From positions 16,103 to 80,102 of the forward strand of contig JAFIEK010000016.1 in the NCBI GenBank assembly GCA_020832545.1: DNA of 64,000 nt, given 5' to 3'. Positions 16,907-24,902 of the stretch are shown here, in pieces; the first letter of the stretch is position 1; the number at the start of each line of letters is the position of its first letter. Made by a program: the position numbers and the translations under genes. Source of the DNA: Pararhodobacter sp. GTDB taxonomy: Bacteria > Pseudomonadota > Alphaproteobacteria > Rhodobacterales > Rhodobacteraceae. The notes beneath the pieces are model-generated. The model was not told where the DNA came from. It saw only the letters and a list, made by a program, of their open reading frames with translations, and searched no databases.

Positions 16907-17049
16907 ACGCGCGGCGCGGTTAGTTCAAATGCTAGGCATTCGGCTTTTGCCTCAACACGCCTTATCTGGCATCTTTGTCTCATGGGCCAGGATGGTCCGG
17001 AACAGATACCGAATTCCCGTGGGTAGTGCGAAGGGGCACGTGGGGGAGG

Positions 17050-17079
17050 ATGGGGGTTCCGGGCAGCCGGGGCCCCCAT
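17050..17079. terminator. Strong hairpin between convergent genes
   Basis: ATGGGGG, TT and CCGG pair with CCGG, GG and CCCCCAT around a GCAG loop, giving a 13-pair stem in RNA on the + strand with two G-U pairs. There is no T-run on either side. It lies between the ends of the DUF2853 and AlkB-like genes and may protect or end both transcripts. Confidence 0.45.
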
Positions 17080-17095
17080 TTCCATTGAACCCGGT

Positions 17096-18232
17096 TCAGG
17101 ACGCCCCGCGCGGAATTGGTGTGGCCCCCGCCTTGTAGGGTGCCCAATCGCTGACCTCGGGATAGAATTGCCGCCGCCAGGCGCGCACCCGCGGGTTCAT
17201 CACCCGCCGCCACAGGGGGGGCACCACCGCCAGCAGGACCATCGCCGGATAGCCGAGCGGCAGTTGCGGGGCCTCTTCGCGCGAATAGGTCTGCAAAAGC
17301 GGAAAGCGGCGGTCGGGCTTGTAATGATGGTCCGAATGGCGTTGCAGGTTGATCAGCAGCCAGTTCGATGCCCGATGCGCCGCGTTCCAGCTGTGGCGCG
17401 GCAGAACATGCTCATACCGCCCTTCGCCCAGATGCTTCCGGGTCAGGCCGTAATGCTCGATGTAATTGGTGATCTCAAGGTGCAGCACGGCAACGAACGC
17501 TTGCCAGACGAACAGTGCCAGCCCGGCCCAGCCGCCTATCCAGAACGCCAGTGCCAAAAACCCGGCTTGCAGCGCAGCGTATAGCCAGAACGGGTTGGAC
17601 AGGTGCCAGCTGCTCAACCCCTTGCGCTTCAACATAGCGCCTTCAGCCCGCCAGGCGGAGCCGGGGCAACTGACCAGCACCCGCAGGAAAAACCGCCAGA
17701 AGCCTTCGTTGTAGCGCGCCGTGACCGGGTCACGCGGGGTGCCGACATAACGGTGATGAACCTGCAAATGCTCAGACCGGAAATGGCTGTAAAGCACCGA
17801 GGCCAGCAGCAAATCGCCCAGCCATCTTTCAATCGGGTTCTTCTGGTGCAGCAGTTCATGCGCATAGACGATCCCCACTGCACCCGAAGCCACGCCGATG
17901 CCGTAGAACAGAAAAACCAGCTCATGCACCGCCAGATGGCCGCTGGTATTGACCCACCAGAGCGTGCCGAAGATCAGCACCAGTTGCACCGGCAGCCAGA
18001 TCAGCGTGATCAACCGATACCAGAACAGTTCAGTCAGCGGGGTTTCTGTATCGGGGTTTTCAAGGTTCAGCCCGGCGATATAGTCCAGCAGCGTGATCAT
18101 CCCGAGGCCATAAAGCGGGGCTAGCGCCAACCACCAGCCACCCCAGTTCGCCCCGGCTGCGATCAGCGGGACAAAGACCAGCGACAACCAGAAGGGCAGG
18201 GCCGAGGCAAGGCGGGCAGGATCTTTGGACAT
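17096..18232 (-). CDS. Membrane-bound alkane hydroxylase-like di-iron monooxygenase
   Basis: A 378-residue integral membrane di-iron enzyme of the AlkB family. Histidine boxes: HELLH at 125-129, EHLQVHH at 154-160, LQRHSDHH at 296-303, plus the AlkB-type NYIEHYGL at 256-263. Such enzymes hydroxylate the terminal carbon of alkanes or related chains using oxygen and electrons from rubredoxin. No rubredoxin or rubredoxin reductase gene is adjacent, so the substrate is open; a xylene-monooxygenase-like or other fatty substrate role is possible. GGAG precedes the ATG at 18232. Confidence 0.85.
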   Translation of the reverse strand: MSKDPARLASALPFWLSLVFVPLIAAGANWGGWWLALAPLYGLGMITLLDYIAGLNLENPDTETPLTELFWYRLITLIWLPVQLVLIFGTLWWVNTSGHLAVHELVFLFYGIGVASGAVGIVYAHELLHQKNPIERWLGDLLLASVLYSHFRSEHLQVHHRYVGTPRDPVTARYNEGFWRFFLRVLVSCPGSAWRAEGAMLKRKGLSSWHLSNPFWLYAALQAGFLALAFWIGGWAGLALFVWQAFVAVLHLEITNYIEHYGLTRKHLGEGRYEHVLPRHSWNAAHRASNWLLINLQRHSDHHYKPDRRFPLLQTYSREEAPQLPLGYPAMVLLAVVPPLWRRVMNPRVRAWRRQFYPEVSDWAPYKAGATPIPRGAS

Positions 18233-18259
18233 GGCGTATCTCCACGCATCCTGCACAGG

Positions 18260-19369
18260 TTAGCGCAGCGGCGAGGGGCCTCCAAGGTCCATGATTGCGT
18301 CCGCCGCATGATCCCAGCATTTACGCATCAAGGTGGGCAGCGCGGTGGGGTCGAAGCCGGGGTTGAACTCGCCGCGATCGGATCGGGCATTCGGCCCCAC
18401 GCCGGCTACGGCCACCTGAAGCGACAGGTGAAAATGGGTGAAGGTATGGCGCACAGTGCCGGGCAGCAGGCACCATTTGGCGTCAAGGGGCGGGGCGGGG
18501 GCTGGCGCTTCACTCCACTCGGTGCAGGGCCATCCCGGCATGCCGCCCAGCAGTCCGCGCGGCGGGCGGGTTTCCAGCAGCAGCGCGCCATCTGTTCGCC
18601 GGGCGATATAGGCGATGCCGTTGCGGTGCGGCTTCGGTGCCTTCGGGGTTCTGGCGGGTAAGGACGGGGCGATGTCCAAGACCTGCGCATGGCAAAACCC
18701 TTGCACAGGGCAATCATTGCACCGGGGCGCACGTGGCGTGCAGACGGTCGCGCCCAGATCCATCATCGCCTGCGCAAAATCTCCGGGGCGCTGGCGCGGG
18801 GTCAGTCGCGCGGCCAGTCTGGCAAGGCGCGGTTTGGCGCGGGGCAGGGGCATCGTCTCGGCAAAGAGCCGTGCGACCACCCGCTCGACGTTACCGTCCA
18901 CCACAGTTTCCGGCGCGTCAAAGGCAATCGCCGCAATCGCCGCCGAGGTATAAGGCCCGATCCCGGGCAGCGCCTGCAGGGTTTGGCGATCAGCGGGAAA
19001 GTCTCCACCTCGTGCCGAAACGGCGCGCGCACAGGCGATCAGGTTTCGCGCCCTCGCGTAATATCCCAGCCCTGCCCATTCGGCCATGACGGCCGTATCA
19101 GGCGCTGCGGCGAGCGCGTGAACGTCCGGCCAGCGCGCCGTGAAACGGATGAAATAGTCACGCACCGCCGCGACGGTGGTTTGCTGCAACATCACTTCAG
19201 AGAGCCAGACGCGGTACGGATCCGGCCGCACGCCGCGGGCGCGGTCATCCGGGCTGACGCGCCAGGGCAGCACGCGCGCTGCCTGATCATACCAGCGCAG
19301 CAGCGCCGCCGCGCAGGCCGCCCCGTCTATTTCCGCCCCGTCGGTTTTTCGGTTTCCCGTATCACACAT
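18260..19369 (-). CDS. mutY: A/G-specific adenine glycosylase
   Basis: A 369-residue base-excision repair enzyme that removes adenine opposite 8-oxoguanine. Catalytic Glu58 lies in WLSEVMLQQT, the helix-hairpin-helix is LPGIGPYTSAAIAAIAFD, and VDGNVERV carries the catalytic Asp. Four cysteines (CTPRAPRCNDCPVQGFC pattern) bind a 4Fe-4S cluster. A C-terminal NUDIX-like domain (~235-369) recognises the 8-oxoG strand. It is divergent from the DUF721 gene, with 108 bases between them. Confidence 0.94.
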   Translation of the reverse strand: MCDTGNRKTDGAEIDGAACAAALLRWYDQAARVLPWRVSPDDRARGVRPDPYRVWLSEVMLQQTTVAAVRDYFIRFTARWPDVHALAAAPDTAVMAEWAGLGYYARARNLIACARAVSARGGDFPADRQTLQALPGIGPYTSAAIAAIAFDAPETVVDGNVERVVARLFAETMPLPRAKPRLARLAARLTPRQRPGDFAQAMMDLGATVCTPRAPRCNDCPVQGFCHAQVLDIAPSLPARTPKAPKPHRNGIAYIARRTDGALLLETRPPRGLLGGMPGWPCTEWSEAPAPAPPLDAKWCLLPGTVRHTFTHFHLSLQVAVAGVGPNARSDRGEFNPGFDPTALPTLMRKCWDHAADAIMDLGGPSPLR

Positions 19370-19477
19370 TCACGCGAGTCCCACCCTTCGGACACTGGCC
19401 TTGGCAGCCGAAAGGCGTAAGATAGCGCGCATCCGCCCTCGGGCACCAGTCACGCTCCAATTCCCGGTTCCGCCTCT

Positions 19478-20059
19478 ATGTCCGACCGCTCCGATCCCGG
19501 CAAGCCCATCCCCTTCCGCCCTACGCAAGGGGCGCGGCGGATGCGCGGGTTTGAGTCGGCGGCCGGGCTTGTGCGCGCACCGATCCGCAAGGCCGGCGAA
19601 TCGCGTGGTTTTGCCGTGACCAAACTTTTGACCCATTGGCCCGAGATTGCCGGGCGCGATCTGGCGGCCCTGTGCCGGCCGGTCAAGGTTGGTTATGGGC
19701 AAGGCGGGCTGGGTGCAACGCTGACCGTGCTGGCTTCCGGGGCTGCCGCGCCACTGGTGCAGATGCAGTTGCCCGCACTGAAAGAGCGGGTGAATGCCTG
19801 CTACGGCTACGCCGCCATCGCCCGCATTCAGGTCACGCAGACTGCAGCCCAAGGCTTTGCCGAGGCGCAGGCCCCTTTCACCAGCGGGTCCAATATCGCC
19901 GCCCCCTCGCCGCAGACGGTGGCGCGGGCGCGTGAAGTGGTAAATACGCTGACAGAGGGTGTTGGCGACAACGGGTTGAAATCGGCGCTCGAACGGCTTG
20001 CCGAGAACGTCCTGACACGACAAAAAGGCACTGGCCACCCCAAGCCGGTGTCCGAATGA
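19478..20059 (+). CDS. DUF721 family protein (DciA-like)
   Basis: A 193-residue protein. The N-terminal half has the DUF721 pattern: GFAVTKLLTHWPEIAGRDLA then a beta-rich stretch GATLTVLASGAAAPLVQMQLPALKERVNACYG. DciA-type DUF721 proteins help load the replicative helicase DnaB in bacteria that lack DnaC; whether this one does is inferred from family only. The C-terminal ~70 residues are less conserved. It overlaps the next reading frame at ATGA (20056-20059), although the next gene likely starts at 20071. Confidence 0.75.
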   Translation: MSDRSDPGKPIPFRPTQGARRMRGFESAAGLVRAPIRKAGESRGFAVTKLLTHWPEIAGRDLAALCRPVKVGYGQGGLGATLTVLASGAAAPLVQMQLPALKERVNACYGYAAIARIQVTQTAAQGFAEAQAPFTSGSNIAAPSPQTVARAREVVNTLTEGVGDNGLKSALERLAENVLTRQKGTGHPKPVSE

Positions 20060-20070
20060 GAGGAATTCAG

Positions 20071-20763
20071 ATGCAGAAGAACATGCTGATCATCAGCGCC
20101 GCCGTGGCGGCCGTTGCTGTCGGGGGCTTTGCGCTCTTTGGTGGCAACCGGCCTGCGGAGACGACCGTCAGCGCAAGTGAGATCACCGCGCAAAGCACCC
20201 AGTCCACCAATGATGCCAGCGATGCGCCCGATGTCTCGCGCGTGGTGGACATGGCGCTTGGCAATCCCGATGCCCCGGTGACGATCGTTGAGTATTCCTC
20301 GTTCACCTGCCCGCATTGCGCAACCTTCAATCAGGGTGTGTACAACCAGATCATCGAGAATTATGTCGATACCGGGCAGGTCCACTACATCAAGCGCGAA
20401 GTTTATTTTGATGCCTATGGCCTGTGGGCCGCGTTGGTGGCGCGCTGCGGCGGGGCTGAGCGCTATCATGGCGTGGTCGAAATGCTGTATCGCGGCCAGC
20501 GCGACTGGGCGGGCGCACAGGACGGGGCGCAAGTGGCCGACAGCCTGCGCCGCATTGGCCGCCGCGCCGGTATGAGCGATGATGAACTCAATGCCTGCCT
20601 TGCCGACCGTGACATGGCGACGGCTCTGATGGAGGTGTATCGCGTCAACGCCGAACGCCATGGCATTCGCTCTACCCCGTCGTTCGTGATCAATGACCGG
20701 CTTTACAACAACATGAGCTATTCCGAATTCGAAACGGCGATTTCAAACGCGGGCGGGCAGTAG
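20071..20763 (+). CDS. DsbA-family thiol-disulfide oxidoreductase
   Basis: A 230-residue periplasmic protein with an N-terminal signal or anchor (~5-24), the active site SFTCPHCATF near residue 87 and the cis-proline motif RSTPSFVIN near 200. The insertion between them is helical, as in DsbA/DsbG-type thioredoxins. It likely forms or repairs disulfides in exported proteins. AGAGGAATT precedes the ATG at 20071; the ATG at 20056 only adds five residues. It is in an operon with the DUF721 gene. Confidence 0.88.
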   Translation: MQKNMLIISAAVAAVAVGGFALFGGNRPAETTVSASEITAQSTQSTNDASDAPDVSRVVDMALGNPDAPVTIVEYSSFTCPHCATFNQGVYNQIIENYVDTGQVHYIKREVYFDAYGLWAALVARCGGAERYHGVVEMLYRGQRDWAGAQDGAQVADSLRRIGRRAGMSDDELNACLADRDMATALMEVYRVNAERHGIRSTPSFVINDRLYNNMSYSEFETAISNAGGQ

Positions 20764-20766
20764 TCC

Positions 20767-21888
20767 ATGAGTGCGAAACCATTGGCAGGCGTGCGGGTGA
20801 TCGAACTTGCGCGCATCCTCGCCGGGCCTTGGGCTGGGCAGACGCTGGCCGATCTGGGTGCCGAAGTCATCAAGGTCGAAGCGCCCGAGGGCGATGACAC
20901 CCGCCGCTGGGGCCCGCCCTTCATCGACCGCGAAGGCGAGCCGGTCGCCGCTTATTTTCATTCGGCCAATCGCGGCAAGCGCTCGGTCGTGGCCGATTTT
21001 CGCACGCCGGAGGGTCAGGAAAAGGTCCGCAAACTGGTGGCTGACGCTGATGTGGTGATCGAGAATTTCAAGGTGGGTGGACTGGCGAAATACGGGTTGG
21101 ATTATGCCAGCCTGTCGCTGGTCAATCCACGGCTTATCTACTGCTCGATCACGGGCTTTGGCCAGAGCGGCCCCTATGCCCACCGCGCAGGGTATGACTA
21201 CATCATTCAGGGCATGTCCGGCCTGATGTCGATCACCGGCCCGGCTGAGGGCGAGCCGCATCGCTCGGGCGTGGCGGTGACCGACCTGTTCACGGGCGTC
21301 TATGCCTCTACCGCGATCCTTGCTGCACTGCATGAGCGCCACAGCACCGGGCGCGGTGCGCATCTGGATCTCAGTTTGCTGGATTCGGCGGTGTCTGTCA
21401 TGGCCAATCAGGCGCTGAACTATCTTTCCACCGGCACTCCACCGGGGCGCACCGGCAACGTCCACCCTAATCTGGCCCCGTATCAGGTGTTTGAATGCCT
21501 GGACGGGCATATCATCATCGCCACCGGCAATGACGCGCAATATGCGCGGCTTTGTCAGGTTCTTGGGCTGGACGCGCTGATTGAGCACCCGGACTTTCGC
21601 CGCAATCCTGAGCGCGTGGCCAATCGCCCTGCGCTGTCCGCCGCGCTGTCCGCAGCCACCGTGCTGCGCAGCAAGCAGGACCTGCTGGATGCTTGCGAGG
21701 CCTCTGGCATTCCCGCCGGGCCGATCAACGCCATGGATGAGGTCTTTGCCGATCCGCAGGTTATCGCACGGGGAATGGAGCTGGATTTCGGCACCATGAA
21801 GGGCGTGCGCTCACCCTTTGTGATCGACGGGGAGCGCTGCGCCTCGGACCTTCCGGCCCCGGTGCTGGGTGAGGGTGATCAAGGCTGA
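20767..21888 (+). CDS. CaiB/BaiF-type (class III) CoA transferase
   Basis: A 373-residue family III CoA transferase. Visible motifs are GVRVIELARILAGPWAGQTLADLGAEVIKVE at the start, ENFKVGGLAKYGLDY, CSITGFGQSGPYAHRAGYDYIIQGMSG (containing the catalytic aspartate region) and GRGAHLDLSLLDSAV. It moves CoA between carboxylic acids. The substrate cannot be read from sequence. It starts 3 bases after the DsbA-like gene. Little metabolic context is nearby. Confidence 0.88.
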   Translation: MSAKPLAGVRVIELARILAGPWAGQTLADLGAEVIKVEAPEGDDTRRWGPPFIDREGEPVAAYFHSANRGKRSVVADFRTPEGQEKVRKLVADADVVIENFKVGGLAKYGLDYASLSLVNPRLIYCSITGFGQSGPYAHRAGYDYIIQGMSGLMSITGPAEGEPHRSGVAVTDLFTGVYASTAILAALHERHSTGRGAHLDLSLLDSAVSVMANQALNYLSTGTPPGRTGNVHPNLAPYQVFECLDGHIIIATGNDAQYARLCQVLGLDALIEHPDFRRNPERVANRPALSAALSAATVLRSKQDLLDACEASGIPAGPINAMDEVFADPQVIARGMELDFGTMKGVRSPFVIDGERCASDLPAPVLGEGDQG

Positions 21889-21919
21889 GGGCAAGGCGCG
21901 CCCCTCAGGCGATGGCGTG

Positions 21920-23161
21920 TTATTGCGTCAACCCGTCCCGCTCAATTGTCACGCGGGCAATATGGTTCGTGCCGCTTTGATGGATCAACAGCGCCTCGCC
22001 ACCCAGCGTGGTACGCATATGGCGCAGGATGCCCGCGTGAACGGGGCCCGAGGCGATGGGCCAGCTTTGAAAGTCTTCGCTCTCAGGGTCAAAACGTACC
22101 AGCATGTCCGGGCGCACCCCGCTTTCATTGTACCAGACCGCCCCGTCAAACACGGCAATCGCATATGGGTGAGAGTGCGGGCCGCTGGGCGAGGCCCATT
22201 CCTGAATGTCGCCTGTGGCCGGGTCATACCGACCAAGCCGCCCAAGGCCGGAATTCACCCACCAGATGATCCCATCCGCGTCCAGATCCAGCCGGCGCAC
22301 GGTGGTGCCCTCTTCAGGCAGCGGAATTTCGGTTACCGACATTGTGTGTGGATCGATGCGCAGCAGGCAGTTCGCCCCGTTGCACGACACCCAGATAGTG
22401 CCATCCTCTGCAACCTTCAGCCCATAGGGGCGCGACCGCTCTCGCGGGCTGGTGACCAGATCCACCGCGCCGGTTTCAGGGTCCAGCCGACCGATCATGT
22501 TGCTCTGTTGCAGGGTGAACCACAGCATTCCATCGGCGGCAAATTCGGCGGTATGCGGGTCGCGCGCGGCTTCGTCCGGCATCGGAAACTCAGTGATCTC
22601 GCCGCTATCGGGGTCAAACCGGCCCATGGTGGCATTGCGGTTGCCGGTATACCAGGCCGCGCCGTCCGGCCCGATATTGACTGAATGTGGTCGCGCCCCT
22701 GCGGGCAAATCAAACTCCTCCATCTCGCCGGTATCGGGGTCCAGACGGCCAAGGATATCCAGCCATTGGCCGACCCACCAGATGCTGCCATCCGGCGCTT
22801 CGACTGGGTCGCGCGAGCGCTGGCCGAGCGTCGGCACCATCCATTCCTCAACATGGATCTGCAGCGGCCCGTCTGCTGGCGTTGCGGCCCGGTTGTTGCC
22901 GGGCGGAAACTGCGCGGCGAGGTAATCAAGGATCTCGTCCTCAAGCGCGGGATCATCCGACAGATCGATCATGGTCGCGCTTAGAAACTGCCACTCGTCG
23001 CGCGTGTAGCCCGAACTGCGCTCGATCAGATTGGTCGCGTGACAGGCTGTGCATATAGCCTCGACCATGTCGCGCCCCTCGCCCTCGGGCAGAGCAATTG
23101 CGGCGGCCGGAAGGGTCAGAGCCGTGGCGAGAATGGCAAAGCGAAGTGGCAGGCGGGGCAT
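21920..23161 (-). CDS. Cytochrome c domain fused to a virginiamycin B lyase-like propeller
   Basis: A 413-residue secreted protein: signal peptide (1-24), a short c-type haem domain with CTACH at 37-41 (residues ~25-85), then a six- or seven-bladed propeller (~100-405). The propeller has repeated blades such as GRLDPDTGEMEEF, GRFDPDSGEITEF, GRLDPETGAV and GRYDPATGDI. The propeller resembles the Vgb family, but the haem domain suggests a periplasmic redox or sensor role rather than antibiotic cleavage. The start at 23161 is chosen because it begins the signal peptide; the ATG at 23176 adds five residues. Confidence 0.8.
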   Translation of the reverse strand: MPRLPLRFAILATALTLPAAAIALPEGEGRDMVEAICTACHATNLIERSSGYTRDEWQFLSATMIDLSDDPALEDEILDYLAAQFPPGNNRAATPADGPLQIHVEEWMVPTLGQRSRDPVEAPDGSIWWVGQWLDILGRLDPDTGEMEEFDLPAGARPHSVNIGPDGAAWYTGNRNATMGRFDPDSGEITEFPMPDEAARDPHTAEFAADGMLWFTLQQSNMIGRLDPETGAVDLVTSPRERSRPYGLKVAEDGTIWVSCNGANCLLRIDPHTMSVTEIPLPEEGTTVRRLDLDADGIIWWVNSGLGRLGRYDPATGDIQEWASPSGPHSHPYAIAVFDGAVWYNESGVRPDMLVRFDPESEDFQSWPIASGPVHAGILRHMRTTLGGEALLIHQSGTNHIARVTIERDGLTQ

Positions 23162-23255
23162 GGCTGAGCTGTCCATTGGGGCTGTTGCAGAGCCATTCTA
23201 GCTGAAAAACCCCGATTCTCGAAACCCGGTTCACCGATCCCGGGCCCCTACGGCT

Positions 23256-23715
23256 TCACATCATCGCCAGTATCACCCCGCCGGACGCAGCCACGATCAC
23301 CACCGGCCAGGGTGGCGCTTTCCAAGCGATCAGCAGCACGAAACAGGCAAGCGCCAGCGCGAAATCGCGCATATCGCTGATTGCACTGGTGAAAACCGTG
23401 ACTAAAGCGCTGCGCCCAAAATGCCGACTACAGCTGCATTTGCCCCTGCATCAGCGATTGTGCCGAGGACATGGCGCGAAACCGGTCCCAGAAGGGCCGA
23501 ACGCCGACCAGAAGCAGAAAACCGGGTAGAAAGACCGCGACGAGGGCAAGCGCGGCCCCGACCAATCCGTTCGGCGCGGGGCCTAGAACGGCGCCCAGAT
23601 AGGCCGCGAAAGTGAAGAGGGGGCCGGGCACGGCCTGCGCTGCGCCATACCCCGCCAGAAAGGCATCGGGCGTGACCCAGCCCGGTTGCACCACTTCGGC
23701 CTCAAGCAGCGGCAG
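23256..23715 (-). pseudogene. Chromate transporter chrA remnant (C-terminal half, frameshifted)
   Basis: Reading from 23715 down, LPLLEAEVVQPGWVTPDAFL and GAAQAVPGPLFTFAAYLG match the second half of ChrA chromate-efflux proteins. After SAQSLMQG the frame breaks: a four-G run at about 23444-23447 would need five G to continue as ANAAVVGILGAAL. That frame hits TAG near 23404, where one missing base restores the ChrA-like VFTSAI...DFALALAC...WKAPPWPVV, ending in TGA at 23256-23258. The N-terminal half is missing; homology starts right at the thiD stop. Two frameshifts plus the lost half mark it as inactive. Confidence 0.8.
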
Positions 23716-23716
23716 G

Positions 23717-24529
23717 TCATGCCGGTCGATCCCAGGTGTTGACAGCGTGGAAATGATGGGTGGGGCCGTGCCCGGTGCCAACGCTCAGACGGTCTGCGGC
23801 GGCTATGGCGGCGGCTGTGTAGGCTTTGGCACGGGCAACGGCTTCAGGCAGGGCACGGCCCAGTCCAAGCTGTGTCGCCAGCGCCGCCGAAAGCGTGCAT
23901 CCCGTGCCGTGGGTGTTGCGCGTGGTATGTCGCGGGCCATCGAAATTGTGCGTTCCGCTGCCATCCAGCAGCAGGTCGGGGCTGGACCCGCCGACAAGAT
24001 GCCCGCCTTTGAGCAGCACTGCCCCTGGCCCCAGTGCCAGAAGTGCGCGTGCCTGACGTTCCATCCCCGGCAGGTCGGTAGCAGGCGGCTGGTTGAGCAG
24101 GTCAGCAGCCTCGGGCAGATTGGGGGTGATGACGCTCGCCAGCGGCAACAGGCTTGTGCACAGGGCAGCGACGGCCTCTGCGGCCAACAGCCGGTCACCG
24201 CTTTTCGCCACCATCACCGGGTCCAGCACCACAGGCACCTCAAGCCCCTGCAACGCCAGCGAAACGGCATGAATGATCGCCGCCGAGCCCAGCATACCGA
24301 TCTTGACCGCATCCACCCGGATATCGGCGCGGATATCGGCGATCTGCGCCGCCACCATCGCCGGCGCCACCAGTTCCACCGCGCTGACGCCGCGCGTGTT
24401 CTGTGCGGTAAGCGCGGTTATTGCTGCCATGGCATAGCCGCCATTGGCAGAGATCGCCTTGATATCAGCCTGAATACCCGCGCCGCCGGACGGATCTGAC
24501 CCGGCGATTGAGAGAATATTGGGAATCAT
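23717..24529 (-). CDS. thiD: Hydroxymethylpyrimidine/phosphomethylpyrimidine kinase
   Basis: A 270-residue ribokinase-fold enzyme that phosphorylates HMP and HMP-P in thiamine biosynthesis. The start IAGSDPSGGAGIQADIKA, DPVMVAKSGDRLL, ITPNLPEA and THGTGCTLSAALAT (anion hole and catalytic Asp region) are all present, and the C-terminus GPTHHFHAVN is complete. AAGGAG precedes the ATG. A TPP riboswitch lies upstream at 24728-24806, with a possible 43-codon leader ORF between. It is the only thiamine gene in view. Confidence 0.94.
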   Translation of the reverse strand: MIPNILSIAGSDPSGGAGIQADIKAISANGGYAMAAITALTAQNTRGVSAVELVAPAMVAAQIADIRADIRVDAVKIGMLGSAAIIHAVSLALQGLEVPVVLDPVMVAKSGDRLLAAEAVAALCTSLLPLASVITPNLPEAADLLNQPPATDLPGMERQARALLALGPGAVLLKGGHLVGGSSPDLLLDGSGTHNFDGPRHTTRNTHGTGCTLSAALATQLGLGRALPEAVARAKAYTAAAIAAADRLSVGTGHGPTHHFHAVNTWDRPA

Positions 24530-24657
24530 GAACGGCTCCTTGCTTCAACCCGTGCACATGTTGCGGCCCGGCGCTTTCTGGCAACGAAACGGGTGTTACT
24601 GCACACAAGCGGCGCGATGGCGCGTATATGTGCAAGATGGGTTTCTGGGTGTTTCAT
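24526..24657 (-). CDS. Possible 43-residue leader ORF between TPP riboswitch and thiD
   Basis: An ORF starting MKHPETHLAH and ending ARVEARSRS. GGGAGG at 24662-24667 lies 4 bases before its ATG, inside a hairpin (24662-24667 pairs with 24675-24680). Its TGA overlaps the thiD ATG as ATGA, so translation could be coupled. The peptide is Arg-rich and resembles no family I know. It may be a regulatory leader rather than a functional product, or a chance frame. Confidence 0.35.
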   Translation of the reverse strand: MKHPETHLAHIRAIAPLVCSNTRFVARKRRAATCARVEARSRS

Positions 24658-24661
24658 GGGG

Positions 24662-24720
24662 CCTCCCACAGGCGGGGAGGTGCAAGGTGATGCGAACTGC
24701 CCCGACCCGGACGCTTGCAC
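24662..24720 (-). promoter_or_regulatory. Likely expression platform of the thiD riboswitch
   Basis: Two competing structures are visible. One hairpin pairs CCTCCC with GGGAGG (24675-24680 with 24662-24667) and hides a Shine-Dalgarno sequence. An inverted repeat GTGCAAG/CTTGCAC (24680-24686 and 24714-24720) shares base 24680. No T-run follows, which points to translational control. Confidence 0.5.
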
Positions 24721-24727
24721 CGACTTG

Positions 24728-24806
24728 CAGACTCCCTACGCCAGCATGATCTGGTTCAGGTTCAAAGGGTGCATCTCAGCCCGCAGCACGCGGACGCCCC
24801 CGTCTG
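24728..24806 (-). ncRNA. TPP riboswitch (thi box)
   Basis: On the minus strand the conserved TPP aptamer core is present: CTGAGAT followed by ACCCTTTGAACCTGA, then ATCATGCTGGCGTAGGGA. The closing stem is CAGAC (24806-24802) with GTCTG (24732-24728). It precedes thiD and would lower its expression when thiamine pyrophosphate is abundant. Confidence 0.95.
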
Positions 24807-24902
24807 TGCGCCCCAAGATGCACCCGAAAAACAAGATGTCAATGGGGGCAGCCTGTGGATGATCTTGCTGAGCGTGCCGATCCTCTTACCAGTCACCCAC
24901 GC

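Noticed and set aside
16915..16970. tRNA-like stretch containing GGTTAGTTCAAAT
   Set aside because: No acceptor stem or cloverleaf can be drawn around it and no CCA end is visible.
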